Shown one piece after another: positions 1 through 4,367 of a stretch of 6,247 nt of DNA. The notes beneath the pieces are model-generated. The model did not search any database. It was not told the DNA's origin and saw nothing but the letters and a program-made list of their open reading frames with translations. This stretch comes from Oscillospiraceae bacterium (GTDB taxonomy: Bacteria; Bacillota_A; Clostridia; Saccharofermentanales; Saccharofermentanaceae), in NCBI GenBank assembly GCA_902791885.1, contig CADAXO010000108.1, positions 1-6,247 on the forward strand. The letters run 5' to 3'. The position numbers and the translations under genes were made by a program. Every line of letters begins with the position of its first letter. Within the stretch, counting starts at the first letter, position 1.

Positions 1-285
1 TGCAGCGCCCCAGATGCCCTCGCTCATGTATTTATTTATGTTGTCAGCGATATCCTTAAGATCATTCTCGATCTGCTCTTCAGTCTCAAGTCCGAGCTTA
101 ACTTCAGGAAGCACGATCCTCAATGCCGAAGGAGCGTCGCCGACGAACTTGTCGCAGGCGTCCCAGTACTCGGGCTCGGACGTGAACTGGTCGCAGGCGA
201 TGACCGCCCACTTCTCATAATCTGTGCCTTCCTTGGGAAGGAGAATGTCGGGAATGGATATAGCGGGAATGTCTGTAAGTTTCAT
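1..285 (-). CDS. DUF1015 family protein, N-terminal part (truncated by window edge)
   Basis: Reading the minus strand from the ATG at 285-283 gives 95 codons open to the left edge, beginning MKLTDIPAISIPDILLPKEG and followed by WAVIACDQFTSEPEYW at about residues 26-41. That second block, with the later SALRIVLPEVKL segment, is what I remember as the signature start of DUF1015 proteins, a roughly 400-residue family of unsettled function that is common in Firmicutes and is sometimes found beside serine/phosphoserine metabolism genes. A purine-rich AAAAAGGAAA lies just upstream of the ATG on the minus strand, which supports this start. It is divergent from the four-helix-bundle gene at 468. No frame break is visible in the part present. 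The family call is from recognition, without a search; no catalytic residues can be assigned. Confidence 0.85.
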   Translation of the reverse strand, partial: MKLTDIPAISIPDILLPKEGTDYEKWAVIACDQFTSEPEYWDACDKFVGDAPSALRIVLPEVKLGLETEEQIENDLKDIADNINKYMSEGIWGAA

Positions 286-331
286 GTTGTTTTAATTTCC
301 TTTTTATTAGAAGAATTTAAAGACGTTGTTT

Positions 332-337
332 ATTCTA
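332..337 (-). promoter_or_regulatory. Possible -10 element for the DUF1015 gene
   Basis: On the minus strand this reads TAGAAT (one mismatch to TATAAT), about 47 bp before the DUF1015 start codon. No good -35 sits 17 bp upstream; the nearest TTG-containing hexamer (TTGTCG) is about 20 bp away. The call is therefore tentative. Confidence 0.3.
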
Positions 338-357
338 TCACGGTCTTTTGATTAAGA

Positions 358-382
358 CGACAAGAATTGTCGAAAATTGTCG
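358..382. repeat. Small inverted/direct repeat cluster (CGACAA / TTGTCG / TTGTCG)
   Basis: CGACAA at 358-363 is the reverse complement of TTGTCG at 367-372, with a 3-bp gap, and a second TTGTCG follows at 377-382, ten bp after the first. It lies in the divergent intergenic region between the DUF1015 gene and the gene at 468. A 10-bp step places the last two copies on about the same DNA face, as in operators. The bound factor is unknown. A further direct repeat, GTTACG at 405-410 and 415-420, has the same 10-bp step. Confidence 0.45.
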
Positions 383-452
383 ACTTTTGGTAGGTGAATC
401 GGCGGTTACGGGGTGTTACGCTGAAGTTGCCGGCAATAATTATTTATCGGTT

Positions 453-458
453 AAGGAG
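453..458 (+). promoter_or_regulatory. Ribosome binding site deciding the start at 468
   Basis: AAGGAG sits nine nt before ATG 468-470. The longest open frame could begin at 348, but that start has no Shine-Dalgarno and the added residues look like translated intergenic DNA, so 468 is preferred. Confidence 0.8.
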
Positions 459-467
459 ACAGATATT

Positions 468-971
468 ATGAGTGAAAACGATTCTATTGCTATTGCAGTT
501 GCTGACGAGAAGCCGGGCGAGTTCGAAGTGCCGGGTGACGTAAAAGTCGAGAAAGCCGCGGCCGCGCCTGAGATGCCCGGAACTTCCAAACAGGGTGATA
601 AGAGAAGCGACCTTCGTGCGATGACCAACCGCGTATGTATAACGATCTACGGTTATATACGCGACCTTAAGGCCGCCGGCCACAATTCTTTGGGCAATGT
701 CTTATTCCACGAGATGCTGAAGATGACGGCCGCCGCGAATCTCGCATCGGAATCTATCGGCAAGGAGCGGTTCTTCGAGAACCTGGAGGAGGGGTTCTAT
801 TCGTCCGGAAGGTTGTTGGTATATCTGGAGTTTGCCGGATCGACCGGTGTAGATAACAACCTTCGTGAGGCAATCGTCGAGTCAGTGACCGGCATCCACA
901 AGATCTTCGCAGCGTCAGTAAAGACCGTCAAATCAAAGACCCCCGGTCTGGCAGGCGCCCAGATGATCTGA
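468..971 (+). CDS. Four-helix-bundle protein (23S rRNA IVS/Avd-like fold), function unknown
   Basis: The gene encodes 167 residues. Residues 1-47 are acidic, Pro/Ala-rich and probably disordered. Residues 48-155 read as four amphipathic helices (about 48-69, 74-97, 101-123 and 131-155), with short turns at AGHNS, SIGKER and GSTGVDN. The order and spacing, including a short second-helix segment then RFFENLEEGFYSSGRLLVYLEF, recall the standalone four-helix-bundle family related to proteins encoded in 23S rRNA intervening sequences, and to Avd, the accessory protein of diversity-generating retroelements. No reverse transcriptase or template repeat is in the window, so no DGR is claimed. Small proteins of this fold often bind nucleic acid through basic surfaces; here the basic residues cluster in the last helix and tail (KTVKSK). 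The start is fixed by AAGGAG at 453-458. A strong terminator follows. The fold assignment is an inference from pattern, without a search. Confidence 0.7.
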   Translation: MSENDSIAIAVADEKPGEFEVPGDVKVEKAAAAPEMPGTSKQGDKRSDLRAMTNRVCITIYGYIRDLKAAGHNSLGNVLFHEMLKMTAAANLASESIGKERFFENLEEGFYSSGRLLVYLEFAGSTGVDNNLREAIVESVTGIHKIFAASVKTVKSKTPGLAGAQMI

Positions 972-995
972 CCCTCGGGTCCCATAGCTGTCAGC

Positions 996-1026
996 AAAGC
1001 GGCAAGTGAGCTCCTTGCCGCTTTTT
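996..1026 (+). terminator. Rho-independent terminator after the four-helix-bundle gene
   Basis: An 11-bp perfect stem, AAAGCGGCAAG (996-1006) with CTTGCCGCTTT (1014-1024), encloses a 7-nt loop and runs into a T tract (1022-1026). It begins 25 bp after the stop at 969-971 and should end that transcript cleanly, separating it from the small genes downstream. Confidence 0.9.
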
Positions 1027-1053
1027 GTTTTGGAGGCGGGCGTTACATAAAAC
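1025..1053 (+). promoter_or_regulatory. Possible weak promoter for the two small genes
   Basis: TTGTTT (1025-1030) and TAAAAC (1048-1053) are separated by 17 bp. Each is an imperfect match to consensus, and the -35 overlaps the T tract of the preceding terminator. Since that terminator should block read-through, some promoter is expected here. Confidence 0.35.
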
Positions 1054-1081
1054 TGAAAACTCAATGGAAGGAACAATGATA

Positions 1082-1264
1082 ATGTTTTTGCCGGGTTCGG
1101 AATACAGTAAAATTACAAGTGAAATTAACAGCAACTATTCTCTTTATGAAGGTAAGTTTTATGCTGCTCACTGCTCGGTTGGAATCGATGGAAATTACTA
1201 CATTTATTACTTTGTAAACCGAGGGTTCGACGATTATACTATTGTTAAAAGAATCAGTTTTTGA
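1082..1264 (+). CDS. Small hypothetical protein (60 aa)
   Basis: Not recognised. The product is 60 residues starting MFLPGSEYSK, rich in aromatic residues (many Tyr, several Phe), with a strand-like tail GNYYIYYFVNRGF then DDYTIVKRISF. No signal peptide or membrane segment is evident, and it looks like a small beta-rich soluble protein. Three in-frame ATGs lie close together (1064, 1076, 1082). The third is preferred because AAGGA at 1068-1072 is nine nt before it, too close to the second. Its TGA stop (1262-1264) shares its last base with the Shine-Dalgarno of the next gene, so the two are very probably translationally coupled. Base use is more AT-rich than in the 468-971 gene or the alaS region, which suggests acquired DNA. 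If the first ATG is used, the protein gains six residues. Confidence 0.6.
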   Translation: MFLPGSEYSKITSEINSNYSLYEGKFYAAHCSVGIDGNYYIYYFVNRGFDDYTIVKRISF

Positions 1265-1273
1265 GGAGGGAAT

Positions 1274-1489
1274 ATGGAAGAATTAGTTGAAAGACTTAAT
1301 AAAGTCAGTGACAGTTATTTCGGATTCGTTGCCGGTGTATCGGCATACGTTCGTGAAGATCCCTCCAGATTAAGTGTGGTTAATGATTATCTCAATGATA
1401 ATCCTGAGGCTATGTCTTCAGATATTCTTGGATTTGTTATGAATCGTCCTGATTTCTTACCATCAGTTGCCGATGAGGCTTGCAGCTGA
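1274..1489 (+). CDS. Small acidic helical hypothetical protein (71 aa)
   Basis: Not recognised. The product is 71 residues starting MEELVERLNKVSDSYFGFV, acidic and predicted helical. It has a central segment NDYLNDNPEAMSSDILGFV and ends NRPDFLPSVADEACS. The sequence has no membrane segment and no enzyme motif. The size, acidity and tight coupling to a small aromatic-rich partner are reminiscent of antitoxin or immunity partners, but nothing in the sequence proves this. AGGAGGG (1264-1270) lies only three nt before the ATG at 1274, a short but usable spacing, and it overlaps the upstream stop codon. The gene is AT-richer than the flanking conserved genes. It is the last gene before the repeat arrays. 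Confidence 0.65.
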   Translation: MEELVERLNKVSDSYFGFVAGVSAYVREDPSRLSVVNDYLNDNPEAMSSDILGFVMNRPDFLPSVADEACS

Positions 1490-1531
1490 TCAGTTCCATC
1501 ACTATTATCACTTGTTAACGTTGAGACTCCA

Positions 1532-1640
1532 CTGACATAAATCCTGACAAATATCCACAAATGTCAGAGAAATTGTCAGTGAGGGGCCTCTACTGACAAA
1601 AAGACTGACATATGAGCAGAAATGTCAGTAAATATGTCAG
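1532..1640. repeat. Palindromic half-site array 1 (CTGACA type, eight half-sites)
   Basis: There are eight exact copies of one hexamer: CTGACA at 1532, 1544, 1593 and 1605, and its reverse complement TGTCAG at 1562, 1574, 1623 and 1635. Layout is two forward, two reverse, two forward, two reverse. Spacers inside a like-oriented pair are 6 bp. Spacers between opposite pairs are 12, 13 and 12 bp. The spacer sequences themselves are not conserved, and the central one contains the short palindrome GAGG-GG-CCTC (1581-1590). The array is 109 bp long. Eight exact matches at fixed spacing cannot be chance. Function is unknown. Confidence 0.95.
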
Positions 1641-1664
1641 CTTGAGTTCAACTGCCGGTTGTTG

Positions 1665-1775
1665 TTGGCTCGATCGTTGGCTCAGACTGTAACTCAGCCA
1701 ACAGTTCAGCCAATAATGGGCGATTTTTGGCTCAATCGTTGGCTCACTTCTAAGTTGAGACAACAACTCAGACAA
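1665..1775. repeat. Palindromic half-site array 2 (TTGGCT type, eight half-sites)
   Basis: This is the same design with another hexamer. TTGGCT lies at 1665, 1677, 1727 and 1739; AGCCAA at 1696 and 1708; and the variant AGACAA at 1758 and 1770. Pair spacers are all 6 bp and inter-pair spacers all 13 bp, giving 111 bp. Equivalent half-sites recur exactly every 31 bp. A flanking G before forward copies and C after reverse copies often extends the site to GTTGGCT. The central 13-bp spacer (1714-1726) nearly matches that of array 3. A 24-bp gap separates it from array 1. Confidence 0.95.
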
Positions 1776-1778
1776 CAG

Positions 1779-1889
1779 CTGGCTCAAATGCTGGCTGAGG
1801 TGAAGGTTGAGCCAGCTGATGAGACAGTTATGGGCGATTTCTGGCTGAAGAACTGGCTCACTTGGGGTTTGAGACAGCTTTTGAGCCAG
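1779..1889. repeat. Palindromic half-site array 3 (CTGGCT type, eight half-sites)
   Basis: CTGGCT lies at 1779, 1791, 1841 and 1853; the reverse copies are AGCCAG (1810), AGACAG (1822), AGACAG (1872) and AGCCAG (1884). All pair spacers are 6 bp and all inter-pair spacers 13 bp, exactly as in array 2, for the same 111-bp length. The array begins three bp after array 2 ends. The central spacer at 1828-1840 differs from that of array 2 at one position of thirteen, while the outer spacers have diverged. This indicates common ancestry with unequal constraint. Confidence 0.95.
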
Positions 1890-1990
1890 TTGGGGGACCG
1901 GCGGGCTGAGCGACAGGGATTGGCGCGCCCGGGTAATAAAGCAACTTCACACATAACGATAAAACAATATCGAATAACAATAAATTTATC

Positions 1991-2019
1991 TTGAATTCCG
2001 ATTAGTAACATGGTAATAT
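1991..2019 (+). promoter_or_regulatory. Sigma-A type promoter for the membrane-protein gene
   Basis: TTGAAT (1991-1996) and TAATAT (2014-2019) are separated by 17 bp, with AT-rich DNA and a perfect ATAAATTTAT palindrome just upstream that could act as an UP element. Transcription should start near 2026, leaving a leader of about 33 nt with GAGGAGAGGA (2044-2053) as the Shine-Dalgarno. Confidence 0.75.
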
Positions 2020-2058
2020 GGCGCGGTAGAGAAACAGAGGATAGAGGAGAGGATAGAT

Positions 2059-3168
2059 ATGCAATTAGACGATTATCTGAGTGCGGGACTGGGAGGCCTG
2101 GTGGTTTTCTTCATCGCGGTGATGATCCCGCTCACATTTACAGTTTGGAACATCATCAACTGCTTCAAGAACAGCAAGAATAACAGAATAGCTGCAGGAT
2201 TCCTGACAATCGGGATCGGCGGAATCATGTATCTGATGCTCATGGCATTCTTCAATATCAACGGTGAGTGGTATGAGCCGATCTACCCGGACCAGCTCCA
2301 CACACCAATATCGGGCGAACAGTTCTGGATAGTATTATTCGTGCTGTTCTTCGGCTTCATCGGTCTCTTCACATTGATAATGGGAGATCCCAAGAAACAG
2401 CCGCCGCTCATTACGGTCTTTGCAACTGCACTTGTAATAATTCTGAACATAGCTTCAGCAGCGTTCGCAATACAGCTTCTGAAGAACTTCTTCTTTGTAT
2501 TCGACCTGCTGTTCTATGTTTATCACTTCAACATCCTGCTCATCTCAGCCGATGCGGTCAGAAGAAGCCTGAAGGAGCAGGCCGAATACTTAAGCTCCAG
2601 GGAAGAAGCCTTCGGACACAACAAGAATCTCTTCTGGCTTTTCATGAAGGTTAAGAAAGCATCGCAGTATTCGCTTCCCATAGTGATGGCGTTATTCCTC
2701 ATAGTCGCAGCACTGGAGATCTTAGCGGTACTTGCAGGCCAGGGACTCGACGCGCCCATTAAACTCTTCACCGACACGGCTGACTGGACGTTCTCCCGGC
2801 AGATTCCGCCGCCGCCGTTAGAATACGAGGGACACTATCTTTGCACCGTCGCGGCGGGAGGCCATCGAAAAGTAGTAAAACCCATAAGATACGGCAGACG
2901 AAGAGGCGCGATAATCATCGTTAACCGCCAGCTTTGTATCGCTAATGCGTTCGAGGAGTCGATCGCCGAGAGGTTCCCGCGCTTCCACAGATGGATAAGA
3001 CACGTATACGACACTTACGGATATCCTTTAAGCAACATCATCACGAATGAGCGCAGGGCAGACATCACTTACATAGTAATGAAGCCGCTGGAGTGGATAT
3101 TTCTGGTTTACCTCTATCTCACGGACGCGCGTCCTGAGATCAGGATCAACCGCCAGTACAAGCTCTAA
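2059..3168 (+). CDS. DUF6688-like multi-pass membrane protein
   Basis: The 369-residue product has about six hydrophobic segments (roughly 11-33, 45-65, 88-108, 117-139, 144-165 and 205-227), then a soluble C-terminal domain of about 140 residues. The soluble domain carries GHYLCTVAAGGHRKVVKPIR (258-277), IIIVNRQLCIANAFEE (285-300) and the segment around YDTYGYPLSN (317-326). I associate these motifs, with their conserved His, Cys and Gly residues, with the DUF6688 family of uncharacterised bacterial membrane proteins; that is from memory. The start is fixed by AGGAG nine nt upstream and by the promoter at 1991-2019. The paired Cys/His residues (C262, H269, C293) could bind metal or act in redox chemistry, but this is only a suggestion. 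The next gene, a WYL regulator, follows after 74 bp in the same direction and could share a transcript. No break or truncation is seen. Confidence 0.8.
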   Translation: MQLDDYLSAGLGGLVVFFIAVMIPLTFTVWNIINCFKNSKNNRIAAGFLTIGIGGIMYLMLMAFFNINGEWYEPIYPDQLHTPISGEQFWIVLFVLFFGFIGLFTLIMGDPKKQPPLITVFATALVIILNIASAAFAIQLLKNFFFVFDLLFYVYHFNILLISADAVRRSLKEQAEYLSSREEAFGHNKNLFWLFMKVKKASQYSLPIVMALFLIVAALEILAVLAGQGLDAPIKLFTDTADWTFSRQIPPPPLEYEGHYLCTVAAGGHRKVVKPIRYGRRRGAIIIVNRQLCIANAFEESIAERFPRFHRWIRHVYDTYGYPLSNIITNERRADITYIVMKPLEWIFLVYLYLTDARPEIRINRQYKL

Positions 3169-3197
3169 CTCAGTAAGATGTAACACAATAAGCGCCT

Positions 3198-3235
3198 CCT
3201 CCTGGTGTACAATTAATAGTACTACCATCAGGAGG
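3198..3235 (+). promoter_or_regulatory. Inverted repeat over the -10 and ribosome binding site of the WYL regulator
   Basis: CCTCCTGGTG (3198-3207) pairs with CATCAGGAGG (3226-3235) across an 18-nt gap, with nine Watson-Crick pairs and one G-U. The right arm contains the Shine-Dalgarno AGGAGG (3230-3235) seven nt before ATG 3243. TACAAT at 3208-3213 in the gap could be a -10 element, though no good -35 precedes it. In DNA this could be an autoregulatory operator. In a read-through transcript from the upstream gene it could hide the ribosome binding site. Confidence 0.55.
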
Positions 3236-3242
3236 TCCGCTT

Positions 3243-4304
3243 ATGCCTAACACCGAGTATTCCAAGCTGAAGCTTCTATATCTTTACTACTATTTCAGAA
3301 AGTTCGTTAAGGCCGAGCCGCCGGAAGACGGGACGACTATGGCCGAGATGATGGCTTACTTAAATGAGATGACGGGCTCCGACTTCGAGCGTAAGTCCAT
3401 CTACTCAGACATCACCAAGATAAATGAATTCGCCCGCCAGGTCGGCATCAGCGACTCCACTGAGAACTGGATCGAGCTTGACGGCAAGACATACAAGAGG
3501 GGCGAGATCAAGGGTGACCTTACTTTCGATGAGGCAAGGCTTATCGTGGATGCCATCAATGCGACGGACTTCATCGACAGCGGCCTGTGCGAGAAGATCA
3601 AGGACATGTATCCGTCCTACTTCAAGACCGGTTACAACTCGGTCGTTCCGCACGACGACAGGCAGGTCCAGAAGAAGTCGACTTACTACTTGAACACCAT
3701 AAGAAGCGCGATCGATGACAATATCGTCCTGGGGTTCAGGTACGGTTATCTCGTGGCTTCGGGCATCAGGGGCGCGAGTGACAAGGTCGTTTCCCCGATA
3801 GGCCTCGACTTCAAAAACTCCCACTACTACTTGATCGCGGTCGATAACGATGCGGTCGCGGCGGGGGTCAGGAAGCAGGACGCGATCAGGACTTACAGGC
3901 TCGACCGTATGAGAAGCGTGGGCTTGAGGCCCGACGACGTCTACATCGGCTTCAGGGAGAATAAGTCCGACACACTTCGAAAATACCTAAAGACCACAGT
4001 CGACGCTTTCTCTTATAAGGGCGCGGACGACAGGTACATCACGATTACGCTGACTTCAGACGACGAGAAGGAGCTTCTCAAGGCGTACACGGGATTTTCT
4101 GAGGACATGAAGCCTACCATAATCTCCGACAAGATCGACAGCGGCAAGATCACCTTCACGGTCGAGGCCGGAATGGTCCCGCCGTTCTTCACCAAGCTTT
4201 TCAAGGTGTCGCTTTACGACGGCGTCAGCATGACGATCGACGACGATGAAGTAAGAAGCAGATTCGCGGCCTACCTGAAACGCGCCCTGGAGGTCTGCGG
4301 TTAA
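3243..4304 (+). CDS. WYL-domain transcriptional regulator
   Basis: The 353-residue product has the classic three-part WYL regulator layout. Residues 5-65 form a winged helix-turn-helix (YSKLKLLYLYYYFRKFV, then MAYLNEMTG and RKSIYSDITKI, the recognition region). Residues 148-228 are the WYL domain, with SPIGLDFKNSHYYLIAVD at 184-201, where the name-giving Trp-Tyr-Leu is Tyr-Tyr-Leu, and RTYRLDRM at 216-223 as the conserved Arg-rich strand. The C-terminal extension at about 262-350 matches the usual WCX position. WYL domains bind nucleotides or nucleic acid and often control stress or defence genes; the ligand here is unknown. AGGAGG at 3230-3235 supports the start. The inverted repeat in its leader suggests autoregulation. 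It lies 74 bp after the DUF6688-like gene and directly abuts the alaS promoter, which begins one base after its stop. Confidence 0.88.
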   Translation: MPNTEYSKLKLLYLYYYFRKFVKAEPPEDGTTMAEMMAYLNEMTGSDFERKSIYSDITKINEFARQVGISDSTENWIELDGKTYKRGEIKGDLTFDEARLIVDAINATDFIDSGLCEKIKDMYPSYFKTGYNSVVPHDDRQVQKKSTYYLNTIRSAIDDNIVLGFRYGYLVASGIRGASDKVVSPIGLDFKNSHYYLIAVDNDAVAAGVRKQDAIRTYRLDRMRSVGLRPDDVYIGFRENKSDTLRKYLKTTVDAFSYKGADDRYITITLTSDDEKELLKAYTGFSEDMKPTIISDKIDSGKITFTVEAGMVPPFFTKLFKVSLYDGVSMTIDDDEVRSRFAAYLKRALEVCG

Positions 4305-4333
4305 TTGCAATAAGGGGGCATTCGTTTTATAAT
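4305..4333 (+). promoter_or_regulatory. Promoter for alaS
   Basis: TTGCAA (4305-4310) and a perfect TATAAT (4328-4333) are separated by 17 bp. The promoter starts directly after the WYL gene stop codon (4302-4304). Transcription near 4340 leaves only about 28 nt of leader, with AAGGAG (4351-4356) as ribosome binding site, so there is no room for the T-box leader that many Firmicutes place before alaS. Confidence 0.85.
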
Positions 4334-4367
4334 CCATAGGTTTATAAGATAAGGAGAAGTAATATAT

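Larger units (their letters stand above)
1490..2058. other. 569-bp intergenic region carrying repeat arrays and a promoter
   Basis: No convincing gene is present. From left to right: about 40 bp with no visible signal; three palindromic half-site arrays (1532-1889); a GC-rich transition containing the palindrome GGCGCGCC (1922-1929); an AT-rich segment with a small hairpin CGATA/TATCG (1957-1961, 1968-1972) and the perfect palindrome ATAAATTTAT (1980-1989); the promoter at 1991-2019; and the leader and ribosome binding site of the membrane-protein gene. Open frames crossing the arrays on both strands lack plausible starts and are explained by the repeats. Confidence 0.8.

Noticed and set aside
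348..467. Upstream extension of the four-helix gene (start at 348)
   Set aside because: There is no ribosome binding site, the composition is that of the intergenic region and it covers the repeat cluster; AAGGAG at 453-458 supports the start at 468.
1551..1559. DnaA-box-like word (ATATCCACA) in the first spacer of array 1
   Set aside because: It is a single near-match, not repeated in any other spacer, with no origin genes nearby. Chance is likely.
1590..1787. Minus-strand open frame with similar Leu/Ser/Gln-rich repeats
   Set aside because: It is the mirror image produced by the inverted half-sites, with no start signals.
1532..1889. CRISPR array or integron attC cluster
   Set aside because: Repeats are only 6-8 bp, alternate in orientation and have no uniform unique spacers, and there are no cas genes. 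attC core-site boxes (AAC/GTT with R and L boxes) and an integrase are also absent.
1957..1989. Small hairpin CGATA/TATCG and palindrome ATAAATTTAT as a terminator
   Set aside because: The stem is only 5 bp, AT-rich and without a T tract. It is more likely part of the AT-rich region upstream of the promoter.
1659..1994. Plus-strand open frame through arrays 2 and 3, encoding a repeated MGDFWLxxWLTxxLRQ pattern
   Set aside because: It has no ATG with a Shine-Dalgarno, and the peptide repeats follow directly from the hexamer geometry (111-bp arrays are 37 codons). Since the 19-bp steps move the hexamers between reading frames, the constraint is on DNA rather than protein. Kept out of the gene list, though a coding role is not formally excluded.
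3405..3824. Long minus-strand open frame opposite the WYL gene
   Set aside because: It is a shadow of the WYL coding sequence in GC-richer codons, with no promoter or ribosome binding site, and the plus-strand protein is clearly recognised.
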